Assembly (NCBI GenBank): GCA_027019845.1
Contig: JALUWE010000449.1
Location: forward strand, 1 to 7,666
Reading direction: 5' to 3'
Length of the DNA stretch: 7,666 nucleotides
Source of the DNA: Anaerolineales bacterium
GTDB lineage: Bacteria > Chloroflexota > Anaerolineae > Anaerolineales > JABWBV01
The position numbers and the translations under genes are program-made. The notes beneath the pieces are model-generated. The model was not told the DNA's origin, did no database searches, and saw only the letters and a program-made list of their open reading frames with translations. Shown piece after piece: positions 1 through 6,014 of this stretch. Position 1 is the first letter of the stretch, and each line of letters opens with the position of its first letter.

Positions 1-374
1 CGGGCTACGTGTTCCCAGCTGCCAGCGCGGGGGTCTACGCGGCGGTAGTCGATGACCGAGAAGCCGTCGTCGGAGGAGTAGGGGAAGAAGGGCAGCAGGT
101 GTACGCCGCTGATGACTCCCCGAAGATGTTTTTCCAGGAAGCGGAACAGGGTTTGCAGGGGCGGTTCGCCCGGGGCGCGGAATTGGTCCGCGTAGGTGAT
201 CAGGATGGCGTCCCGTTCGGTCAGCCGGTCGCCGGGCTGGGGGTGGGGGTGGGGGTGGGGATGGCGTTGTCGAAAGTCATCCAACATGGCCTGCCAGCGC
301 GGCCAGATGCGCGCGGCTTTCTCATGGCCGTACAAAAACGCGAGCAGAGAGCGAATACGTTCTTGCGGGGTCAT
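1..374 (-). CDS. GH13 subfamily 18 phosphorylase, probable glucosylglycerate phosphorylase (5' part only)
   Basis: The first 124 residues are present and the gene runs off the left edge; family members are usually about 550-650 residues. Residues 56-69 (AILITYADQFRAPG) and 90-110 (GVHLLPFFPYSSDDGF followed by SVIDY) are the N-terminal hallmark of the sucrose-phosphorylase-like GH13_18 group, covering the early strands of the TIM barrel; the catalytic Asp and Glu would lie outside the window. Characterised relatives phosphorolyse sucrose, sucrose-6-phosphate or glucosylglycerate. Because gpgS and a gpgP-like gene lie just upstream, glucosylglycerate + phosphate giving glucose-1-phosphate + glycerate (EC 2.4.1.352) is the best inference. 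ATG at 372-374 overlaps the gpgP-like TGA as ATGA, so the two are probably translationally coupled; a weak GGGAAG lies about 10 nt upstream. Residues 38-47 are an odd HPHPHPHPQP tract encoded by a CCCCAC hexamer repeat. The family is firm, the substrate inferred. The protein is probably cytoplasmic, as no signal peptide is seen. Confidence 0.85.
   Translation of the reverse strand, partial: MTPQERIRSLLAFLYGHEKAARIWPRWQAMLDDFRQRHPHPHPHPQPGDRLTERDAILITYADQFRAPGEPPLQTLFRFLEKHLRGVISGVHLLPFFPYSSDDGFSVIDYRRVDPRAGSWEHVA
239..260 (+). repeat. G-tract repeat, predicted G-quadruplex inside the GH13 coding region
   Basis: Four runs of 5, 5, 5 and 4 guanines are separated by single T residues on the plus strand. 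The minus coding strand is the C-rich complement and encodes the alternating His-Pro run (residues 38-46) of the GH13 enzyme. Single-nucleotide loops are the arrangement expected for a very stable parallel quadruplex. The G-rich strand is the template strand for transcription. The 6-bp unit equals two codons, so slippage changes length without breaking frame. Confidence 0.6.
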
Positions 375-925
375 GTTTGAATGGCTTCCCAGTAGGTGTT
401 GGGCAGGTGGAGGGTGCGGATGATGTCGGGGTCGAGGTTTTGGTAGCGCATTTTGAGCAGCGCGATGGGGATGCGGTGGGTGACCAGGCCGAGGCGTGCG
501 TTCGGGTGGCGGGCGCTGATCTCATCCACGGCCTGGTAGACGCGCGCCTGCACCTGTTCGAGCGTTTCCCCGCCGGGAGGGGCAACCTGCCAGGGTTGGG
601 TTTCCCAGCGGCGGAACAGGTCGGGGTAGAGGGCTTCGATTTCGGCGCGCAGCCGGGTCTGCCAGTCGCCCTGGTGGATTTCCATCAGCCGCGGTTCGCG
701 GAAGAGGGGGATGTCGAGGGCGCGGGCGAGGATGTCGGCGGTCTGGGCGGCGCGGCGCAGCGGGCTGGTGTACAAAAGTTGGATGCCGCTGTTTTGCAGG
801 GCCCCGGCCAGTTGGCGTGCCTGGGCAAGGCCTTTGGCGTTCAGCGGCGGGTCGGCTTGCCCCTGGTAGCGGCCTTCGACGTTCCAATCGGTTTCGCCGT
901 GGCGGATGAGGTAGAGGGTGGGCAT
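371..925 (-). CDS. gpgP: Histidine phosphatase superfamily enzyme, probable glucosyl-3-phosphoglycerate phosphatase
   Basis: This is a 184-residue branch-1 histidine phosphatase (phosphoglycerate-mutase-like), of normal length. The phosphate pocket is recognisable: RHGE at 8-11 with nucleophile His9, Arg58 in SPLRRAAQTA (54-63), acid Glu82 in RLMEIHQGDW (79-88), and the second histidine His150 in LVTH. The segment PPGGET (116-121) is also typical. The mycobacterial GpgP belongs to the same superfamily and shares the RHG-Q/E-TDxN and GDWQ-type motifs. Lying between gpgS and a glucosylglycerate phosphorylase, it most likely dephosphorylates glucosyl-3-phosphoglycerate to glucosylglycerate (EC 3.1.3.85). 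Sequence alone cannot exclude another sugar-phosphate or phosphoglycerate substrate. The ATG at 923-925 puts the RHG motif at the usual distance from the N-terminus, but no Shine-Dalgarno precedes it: a 7-bp repeat array runs directly up to the start codon. The TGA overlaps the next gene's ATG. Superfamily near certain, exact substrate from context. Confidence 0.85.
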   Translation of the reverse strand: MPTLYLIRHGETDWNVEGRYQGQADPPLNAKGLAQARQLAGALQNSGIQLLYTSPLRRAAQTADILARALDIPLFREPRLMEIHQGDWQTRLRAEIEALYPDLFRRWETQPWQVAPPGGETLEQVQARVYQAVDEISARHPNARLGLVTHRIPIALLKMRYQNLDPDIIRTLHLPNTYWEAIQT

Positions 926-967
926 GTTCAGTGGTCAGTTTTCAGTGGTCAGTTTTCAGTGGTCAGG
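926..967. repeat. Tandem heptamer array abutting the gpgP start
   Basis: On the plus strand a 14-bp unit TTCAGTGGTCAGTT occurs at 927-940 and 941-954, with a nearly complete third copy at 955-967; each unit is two degenerate heptamers (TTCAGTG, GTCAGTT). The array starts one base upstream of the gpgP ATG (923-925) and occupies the position where a ribosome binding site would normally be. The same heptamer family occurs in opposite orientation at 6015-6069. Confidence 0.9.
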
Positions 968-972
968 CTGGC

Positions 973-1048
973 CTACCTGTCTACCTGTCTACCTGTCTTA
1001 CTTGTCTTACTTGTCTTACTTGTCGCCTGTCTTACTTGTCTTACTTGT
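973..1048. repeat. Tandem 8-bp and 9-bp array (left arm)
   Basis: Three perfect 8-bp units CTACCTGT (973-980, 981-988, 989-996) are followed by three 9-bp units CTTACTTGT (997-1005, 1006-1014, 1015-1023), a 7-bp remnant CGCCTGT (1024-1030) and two more 9-bp units (1031-1039, 1040-1048). The change of unit length from 8 to 9, with only base changes and one insertion, suggests the arrays derive from each other by slippage. The reverse complement of the 9-bp unit closely matches the units of the array at 1074-1136. Confidence 0.9.
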
Positions 1049-1057
1049 CTGCCTTCC

Positions 1058-1070
1058 CTCGTGCAACGAG
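1058..1070. repeat. Small hairpin between two opposed arrays
   Basis: CTCGT (1058-1062) and ACGAG (1066-1070) are perfect inverted 5-bp arms around GCA. The hairpin lies between the 973-1048 and 1074-1136 arrays, whose units are near reverse complements, so it could be the apex of a much longer imperfect stem. There is no T-tract on either side, so a simple intrinsic terminator is not supported. Confidence 0.5.
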
Positions 1071-1073
1071 TTC

Positions 1074-1136
1074 GACCAATGAGACCAGTAAGACCAATGA
1101 GACCAGTAAGACCAATGAGACCAGTAAGACAAATCA
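1074..1136. repeat. Tandem 18-bp (2 x 9) array (right arm)
   Basis: An 18-bp unit made of GACCAATGA + GACCAGTAA is repeated three times without change (1074-1091, 1092-1109, 1110-1127), then a decayed 9-bp unit GACAAATCA (1128-1136) and a GACCACC remnant. GACCAGTAA differs at one base from the reverse complement of the left-arm unit (GACAAGTAA in phase). The alternating 9-mers differ at three positions. The array runs almost to the gpgS stop codon (1148-1150). Confidence 0.9.
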
Positions 1137-1147
1137 GACCACCTTGT

Positions 1148-3031
1148 CTACCGGTCTACCTTACTTACCCTCCCATCCTCCGTCTCCCGTCTCTCCTCCC
1201 ACTTCCGGCAATATTCCGGGATTTTGAGCATGGGCGGGCGTTCCAGTTCCGCGATTTCCTCGACCTCCAGGAAGTATTGGCCCGGTTCGTAGCGCACGAT
1301 TTTCATGCTGCGGTTGACGTCTTCCAGCATGGACTGGCCGTAGCGATGCTCCAGCTTGCGGATCAGGGTCTGGATGATGGCAAACGACATTTTGCTGAGG
1401 TTGGTCAGGGACTGGTTTTTGTGGATGCGTTCGAGCAAATCCACCTGCGCGATGGATGAGAGTTTGAAGCGTTCGAAGATGTCGATCAGCAGGCCGATTT
1501 CGACGCCATAGCCGGAGCTGAAAGGCACCTGTTCGAGCACCTTCCGCCGCCCGCCATACTCACCCGCCAGGGGTTGGATGACGCCCGACAGACCGGGGTA
1601 GAACAGGTTGAGCAGAGGCCGGGCGGTCAGTTCGGTGACGCGGCCACCGCGTCCGGGTTGGAGTTGGCCGCCGGATTTCAGGGGCCGGCGGTAGAAGCCT
1701 TTGACGAACATCAGGCTGGTGCGGGTGAGCAGCGGGCCGATCAGGCCGTAGACGAAACGGGGGTGGAAGTTGGCGATGTCGGTGTCTACCCAAAAGATCA
1801 AATCGCCGCGCGTGACGTACAGGCTCTTCCACAGGGCCTCTCCTTTGCCATCCCGCGCGCCGTATTGCGGCAGCACCTCCTGGTGGATGTAGACCGGAAC
1901 CCCCAGGTCTGCGGCGATCTCGCGGGTGCGGTCGGTGGAGTTGGAGTCCATCAGCACGATTTCGTCTAGCAGGGGCACTTGCTCCATCAGAACGCGCTGG
2001 GTGGCACGGATGATGTCGCCGATGGTGGCCTCTTCGTTGAGGGCCGGTAACGCCAGGCTGATGGTCACGCCGCGCTCTTCTTTGAGGGCCACCAGCCTGG
2101 ACAAATTGGCGAATTCGTCGGCGTGAAAAGTGTTTTCCGCGAACCAGCGGTCTACCAGCACGGAAATGGCTTTGGACCCCAGGCGGGAAGGGTCGCCCTT
2201 GGGGATGCGCCGTTTGGTCTTGACCGCGATGACCGCGGCTGGTGAGTGCTGCAAAATCCTGTCGGTGATGGCGCCCAGGGAGGCGGTGCTTTTGGCTGGG
2301 GTGGCTTTGGTGCCCATGATCACCAGATCGAAACCCCGCGAGACCTCCAGGATTTTTTCGGCGGGTTCGCTGGCGATGGCGGTCTGGTGTTCTACATCCG
2401 GCATCTCGTCCAGAATCTGGCGCATACCGGCGAACTTTTTGGCCTCTTTTTCCTGGCTTTCCTCCTGGCGGATGTTCAGGGAGGTGATCTGGATCTCATT
2501 CCGGTGTGCCAGTGCCAGGCTGAGGCGCAAAGCGCGTTCCGCGTGGGGGTCGCCCAGGTTGGGAACCAGAATGCGCTTGACTTTCTGCGGGAAGGGGCCG
2601 CGCAGCAAGGCGACGTCGCACGGGGGATGGGAGAGTATCTCTGCGGCGGTCAGGCGCAAGGCTTTCAGTTGGGAAGGCCATTCCAAAACCAGCAGGTTGA
2701 TGCTGGATTCTTCGGCCAACGTAACACGGACGTCATCCCAGGGAGTGTAGGTGACGCGGATGCGCGCTTTGGCGCGCAGGTTGATGCGGTCGGTGTTCTT
2801 CTGGATGATTTTGCGCAACCGGCCGGCAGCAGCCGCGCCTGCGCTCAGGTTGTCCCCCTCCTCCACCGGCACGACGCCCAGCAGCAACACCGGGCTGAAG
2901 GTCGCCAGGCAGCGACCCAGGGACAGCAGGGAGTCCGTGTCGCTGTCCGGCGTCAGCACGATCAGAGTCCTTGCAGGGCGCTTTTTCGGCTCTTGAAGTA
3001 GCGAGAAGTTGTTGGGAAATTTTTGCATCAT
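1148..3031 (-). CDS. gpgS: Glucosyl-3-phosphoglycerate synthase (GT81) with N-terminal tandem USP-like domains
   Basis: The 627-residue protein has two parts. Residues about 20-147 and 150-272 look like two universal-stress-protein (UspA-type) domains: strands RTLIVLTPD, KRILVPNLGD, DLVIMGTK, AAVIAVK. The nucleotide-binding motif of the second (G-2x-G-9x-G-S/T) is degenerate: G240, A243, G253, A254. The first lacks it. Residues about 320-560 are a GT81 GpgS: PALNEE (329-334), DSNSTD (362-367), GKGEALWKS (395-403), the metal-binding DxD as DTD (416-418), GRVTELTARPLL (463-474), QPLAGEY (486-492), GYGVEIGLLID (507-517), and His537 in ERIHKNQ as likely third metal ligand. It should transfer glucose from an NDP-glucose to D-3-phosphoglycerate (EC 2.4.1.266), the committed step to glucosylglycerate. 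Stand-alone GpgS proteins are roughly 320 residues, so the extra ~290 residues are notable. The tail after about residue 608 is low-complexity and the TAG stop sits in repeat-like DNA. ATG ATG at 3026-3031 starts the gene 29 bp after the upstream GT4; no clear Shine-Dalgarno is seen. Confidence 0.92.
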   Translation of the reverse strand: MMQKFPNNFSLLQEPKKRPARTLIVLTPDSDTDSLLSLGRCLATFSPVLLLGVVPVEEGDNLSAGAAAAGRLRKIIQKNTDRINLRAKARIRVTYTPWDDVRVTLAEESSINLLVLEWPSQLKALRLTAAEILSHPPCDVALLRGPFPQKVKRILVPNLGDPHAERALRLSLALAHRNEIQITSLNIRQEESQEKEAKKFAGMRQILDEMPDVEHQTAIASEPAEKILEVSRGFDLVIMGTKATPAKSTASLGAITDRILQHSPAAVIAVKTKRRIPKGDPSRLGSKAISVLVDRWFAENTFHADEFANLSRLVALKEERGVTISLALPALNEEATIGDIIRATQRVLMEQVPLLDEIVLMDSNSTDRTREIAADLGVPVYIHQEVLPQYGARDGKGEALWKSLYVTRGDLIFWVDTDIANFHPRFVYGLIGPLLTRTSLMFVKGFYRRPLKSGGQLQPGRGGRVTELTARPLLNLFYPGLSGVIQPLAGEYGGRRKVLEQVPFSSGYGVEIGLLIDIFERFKLSSIAQVDLLERIHKNQSLTNLSKMSFAIIQTLIRKLEHRYGQSMLEDVNRSMKIVRYEPGQYFLEVEEIAELERPPMLKIPEYCRKWEERRETEDGRVSKVDR

Positions 3032-3048
3032 GGCATTGTCGGAGATGG

Positions 3049-3072
3049 TTACACAGAGGATTACACGGAGAT
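3049..3072. repeat. 12-bp direct repeat at a gene junction
   Basis: TTACACAGAGGA (3049-3060) is followed by TTACACGGAGAT (3061-3072). The second copy contains the stop codon (3061-3063) and last three sense codons of the upstream GT4 gene. Motifs of this ACAC-R-GAGGA style recur in intergenic DNA of several bacterial groups; that comparison is from memory. It separates the GT4 gene from gpgS by only 29 bp. Confidence 0.6.
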
Positions 3073-4326
3073 TTCCTCTTCGTCGTACCGGCGCGCGGCC
3101 TCGATCAGGGGGATGAGATGGTTTTGGAGGATGCGCTGCCAGGTAAAGTGTTCGACCACCCTGCGTCGCAGGCGGTAGGCGCGGTCGTGTTTCAGGCGGG
3201 CCGCGATCTGGCCCGCGACCGCGTCCGCGTCCCCGCGCGGGTCGAACAAATGGACGAAATCGCCCCCGCTCTCGCGCACCGGCGGGATGTCGGCGGCGAA
3301 CACAGGCAGCCGCGCCAACCCGGCCTCCAGCACCGGGATACCGAAGCCCTCCCGCAGGCTGGGGAACAGCAGTAAGTCGGCCAGGCGGAAGAAATCGGCC
3401 ACCACCTCATCCGGCAGATGCAGCGGCTGGCCGTCCTCGCCCTGTTCGTAAAGGAAGTGTATCTGTTGTTCCACACCCAGCTCGCGGCGCAAGGTGGTGA
3501 GCGCTTGCAGGTAGGCCAGGTTCTTGGGGTTGTGGGGGCCGGGCGGGCCGGTGACGACCAGAACGGGGTTGGGGAACCTCTCTCGGAGTGCAGCGGTGAT
3601 GCGGATGGCGAATTCGATGTTTTTGCGCCGCGTGACGCGGGCCGGGAGCAACAGGAGGGGATCGGCTGCGGCCAGGCCGAGGCGGGCGGCCAGCTCGCGG
3701 GTAAGGGGCGCCAGCTTCAGGAACTCGCCCAAATCCACCCCGGGGGTCACCACGCGGATGTGTTCTTCGGGTAGTCCGAACAACCCGGCCAGCCGTCTGC
3801 GCCGGTGTTGGGAGACGGTCACGTAGCGAACGCCAGGCCAGGGTTCCCGCAGCAGCTCCCAGGGGTAGCCGTCGTGCAACGCGGGGGTGTACAGTTCGTC
3901 CAGCCAGGCGAAGTCGTGACACCAGGCGATCAGGCGGGGGCTGCCGGACTGGTTGAGACGGTGCAGGGCCGCGGTCAGGGGGAGATTTTTGTGCAGGGTG
4001 AGGGCGTTGTGGACGACACAAACCGGGATGTCTTCCAAAAGCTCCCCCAACCGGACGGCCAGCCGCCCGGTCAAGGCGTGGAATTGCGGCGGAACTTCGC
4101 CCGCGGCCAGGGCTTTCCCGACCGTCAGGACTTCGGGGTGGCGGGAATCCGCTTCGGGCAGGCGATGAAAGGCGACATCGGGATGAAAGGCATCCCCCCG
4201 CCCCGCGACCACATGCACATCATAGCCCGCCTGGGACAGCAGCCGGGCGTGGTGGTAGATGGTGCTTTCCACGCCGCCGACGATGGGTGGCGCGGCGTAG
4301 TGCAGGATGGCGATTCTTGCTTGCAT
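3061..4326 (-). CDS. GT4-family glycosyltransferase (third, divergent copy)
   Basis: This is a 421-residue retaining GT-B enzyme of family GT4, of normal length and without a membrane segment. The N-terminal Rossmann domain opens with IAILHYAAPPIVGGVES (5-21) including the glycine-rich GGVE acceptor-side motif. The C-terminal domain has the donor-phosphate residues in PARVTRRKNIEFAI (228-241; Arg230, Lys235) and the EX7E motif EGFGIPVLE (326-334). Two further segments, HNALTLHKNLPL (106-117) and CHDFAW (136-141), have counterparts in the other two GT4 proteins here, so all three are related although this one is clearly more distant. Donor and acceptor cannot be read from sequence; next to gpgS, sugar transfer to glucosylglycerate or a longer glycosyl-glycerate is the likely role. 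Its ATG (4324-4326) follows the preceding gene's TGA after a single base, with a weak AGGGG about 10 nt upstream, suggesting translational coupling. The last residues (ISV) are encoded inside a short repeat. Confidence 0.88.
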   Translation of the reverse strand: MQARIAILHYAAPPIVGGVESTIYHHARLLSQAGYDVHVVAGRGDAFHPDVAFHRLPEADSRHPEVLTVGKALAAGEVPPQFHALTGRLAVRLGELLEDIPVCVVHNALTLHKNLPLTAALHRLNQSGSPRLIAWCHDFAWLDELYTPALHDGYPWELLREPWPGVRYVTVSQHRRRRLAGLFGLPEEHIRVVTPGVDLGEFLKLAPLTRELAARLGLAAADPLLLLPARVTRRKNIEFAIRITAALRERFPNPVLVVTGPPGPHNPKNLAYLQALTTLRRELGVEQQIHFLYEQGEDGQPLHLPDEVVADFFRLADLLLFPSLREGFGIPVLEAGLARLPVFAADIPPVRESGGDFVHLFDPRGDADAVAGQIAARLKHDRAYRLRRRVVEHFTWQRILQNHLIPLIEAARRYDEEEISV

Positions 4327-4327
4327 G

Positions 4328-5593
4328 TCAAATTAGCCCCTGACTTTCGTGGAGCAGGGCTACCAGGCCGTTGCGCAACACGCGGTAGGAGTAGTAACGT
4401 CTTCCGATTTCGTAGTTGTGCGCGCACATTTGGGCCGCTTTGTCGGGATGGAGGAGAATGTCCCTGGCCTTCTGGACAGTGCTCTCCTCGATCACATTGC
4501 CGATGCCGATCACGTCGAACCCTTTCGGCTGAATGTCGATGCGGTAGATGGCGTACATTCCCATCACGATGGGGCGTTTGTAATAAATGGTTTCCAGAAA
4601 CGCGTTGCCAAACCCCTCGACCGTGGATGGGTAGGTGACCAGGTCGGCCTGCTGGTAAGCGTCCGCCAGCGAGTAAATCTTTTTGCCATCCGCGCTGGTG
4701 GAGCGGTAATAACCAAATCGCTCGGAGGCAAATAACACTCTGACACCCATCAGGTTGGCGTAGTCTTGCAGGTATTTCTGGTAGCTCAGGCCTTCGTCGC
4801 CGGCCGCGTGCGTGATCACCAGGGTACATTTCAGATCGAGACGGCGCACCAGCTCGATGGCGTGTTCGATGCGTTTGCGCGGCACGATGCGGGTGGGCTG
4901 GAGGATGAAGTATTCGTCCTCTGCGATGCCCAATTCGGCGCGCAGGTCGTCTGCGTAGCCGTCCGGCTCCGGCGGCGGCGTGTCGAAATCCATCACGTTG
5001 GGGATCAGCACGGAACTGGCGCCGGTGCGCCGGGCCAGTTCCGCGCCGGCAGCCGAATTGATTACCACGTGCCGCAGGGAAGGCAAAACAGGCGGGAAAG
5101 CGGCCCGCAGGTAATCCGCGGCCGCGTTGACTGCGTAACGCTGGCGTTCCCAGGCAAAATCGTGGTGGTGCCCAATGGCTGGCAGACAGGTCTCGGCCAG
5201 GAACTCCGTGATGGCCAGCCCGAGGGGGACGTTCATGGGGATGGCCAGCGCGTTTTCGATGATCAGCAAGTCGATGCCAAACTGTTCGACAAACGTGCGC
5301 AGATGTTCTTTCAGGTGGAAGCGGAGAAAATGAACTCTTCCAGAGGTTTTGGAAGAGCGCCGGTAGTCGTCGAACAGATCGGTTTGCAGGGATTGAATTT
5401 GGGGGTGATTGAAATGCGCCTCCGGCACCAGGTAGGTCCGATTGGCAGGCCGGTCGGATTCTCCGGTGAAAAAGAAACTCTTATACCCCAGGCTCTCCAG
5501 CACCCCCGTCCATTTTTCCGTTTCCAGGGAGACGCCATCCGTCCCTGCCAGCCGCGGAGAAATGAAGCCGATTCTTTTTTGGTGTGCGTGCAT
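4328..5593 (-). CDS. GT4-family glycosyltransferase, candidate mannosylglucosylglycerate synthase (copy B)
   Basis: This 421-residue GT-B fold GT4 enzyme is a clear paralogue of the protein at 6073-7323. Seen motifs: IGFISPRLAGTDGVSLE (8-24), ENALAIPMNVPL (113-124), HHHDFAWERQRY (142-153), IPNVMDF (197-203), the donor-phosphate segment QPTRIVPRKRIEHAI (232-246), and EX7E as EGFGNAFLE (326-334). Known mannosylglucosylglycerate synthases (MggS, EC 2.4.1.270) use GDP-mannose and glucosylglycerate, and the gene lies with gpgS and gpgP, which makes an MggS-like role the most natural one; this is inferred, as residues fixing the donor cannot be judged here. The start at 5591-5593 is supported by GGGAG (5598-5602) 4 nt upstream and by a good -10 box. 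It stops 1 bp before the next GT4, so the two are co-transcribed and probably produced in step. No signal peptide or membrane segment is present, so the enzyme should act in the cytoplasm. Confidence 0.88.
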   Translation of the reverse strand: MHAHQKRIGFISPRLAGTDGVSLETEKWTGVLESLGYKSFFFTGESDRPANRTYLVPEAHFNHPQIQSLQTDLFDDYRRSSKTSGRVHFLRFHLKEHLRTFVEQFGIDLLIIENALAIPMNVPLGLAITEFLAETCLPAIGHHHDFAWERQRYAVNAAADYLRAAFPPVLPSLRHVVINSAAGAELARRTGASSVLIPNVMDFDTPPPEPDGYADDLRAELGIAEDEYFILQPTRIVPRKRIEHAIELVRRLDLKCTLVITHAAGDEGLSYQKYLQDYANLMGVRVLFASERFGYYRSTSADGKKIYSLADAYQQADLVTYPSTVEGFGNAFLETIYYKRPIVMGMYAIYRIDIQPKGFDVIGIGNVIEESTVQKARDILLHPDKAAQMCAHNYEIGRRYYSYRVLRNGLVALLHESQGLI

Positions 5594-5597
5594 GTCA

Positions 5598-5638
5598 CTC
5601 CCTTGCCGTACGTGGATTTGGTTCCCCTCTTAAGTATA
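5598..5638 (-). promoter_or_regulatory. Probable promoter -10 box and Shine-Dalgarno for the GT4 at 4328-5593
   Basis: On the minus strand TATACT (5638 to 5633) matches five of six bases of a sigma-70-type -10 box and lies about 40 nt before the ATG. GGGAG (5602 to 5598) is the ribosome binding site, 4 nt from the ATG. No good -35 hexamer is seen at 16-18 nt upstream (best is GCGTCA), so the promoter is moderate at best or activator-dependent. It would drive the GT4-GT4-gpgS run. Confidence 0.45.
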
Positions 5639-5720
5639 CCGTACTCCTGGTGACCTGACGCTTTTGCCCCGATGTCCCTAACCTGCCAGGAGTTACGCAG
5701 TTCATGCCTGCTGTTGCCTG

Positions 5721-5848
5721 TGTCATTCGACCGGGGACGGAGGGCGGTTGTTCGGGGCGTGGTTATTGGTGGTCGGGGCGACCGGCCGGTCGCCCCGACG
5801 GTCGCTGCGCTCCGAATTCTTCAGTCGCTGCGCTCCCTCAAAATGACA
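5721..5848. mobile_element. Possible 128-bp palindromic (MITE/REP-like) element
   Basis: TGTCATT (5721-5727) and AATGACA (5842-5848) are perfect 7-bp inverted ends. The perfect 28-bp palindrome at 5772-5799 is centred within 1 bp of the middle of this interval. The right half holds a 13-bp direct repeat, GTCGCTGCGCTCC, at 5801-5813 and 5824-5836. Read on the minus strand the right end (TGTCATTTTGAGGGAGCGCA) resembles widespread intergenic repeats in Chloroflexota and other phyla; this is recalled, not searched. No target-site duplication is visible and the arms outside the palindrome pair poorly, so element status is tentative. Confidence 0.4.
5772..5799. repeat. Perfect 28-bp palindrome
   Basis: The left half GTCGGGGCGACCGG is the exact reverse complement of the right half CCGGTCGCCCCGAC, with no spacer. 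It can form a strong GC-rich hairpin or cruciform. No T-tract follows on either strand, so it is not a canonical intrinsic terminator. A partial copy, TTCGGGGCG, lies about 21 bp to the left (around 5751-5759). Confidence 0.95.
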
Positions 5849-6014
5849 AAAGGGGCGTGTGGCATTCCGGCAGAGCTTACGCAGTGCTCGCACTGATAAT
5901 GACAATTCCAAAAGGGGGCTTTTATCCGAAGCTCAGGTTCCCTACAAGATCATGCTAACGCCAACCCCCTTACCGGAGACTTCCGAAAACTTGTGCTGTT
6001 CAGAATTTCGCTCT

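Noticed and set aside
973..1136. CRISPR-like array
   Set aside because: Units are 8-9 bp (18 bp at most), directly adjacent with no unique spacers, and no cas genes are nearby.
377..1459. 360-codon plus-strand frame with a repeated MRPVRP-like segment
   Set aside because: It runs antisense to gpgP, through the tandem repeats, and antisense to gpgS; the peptide repeat is just the 18-bp array translated.
5772..5799. Intrinsic transcription terminator
   Set aside because: The palindrome makes a strong hairpin but is not followed by a T-tract on either strand.
5723..5911. Small minus-strand gene of 62 codons in the intergenic gap
   Set aside because: It lies mostly on the palindromic, repeat-rich element, lacks a ribosome binding site and has no recognisable protein features.
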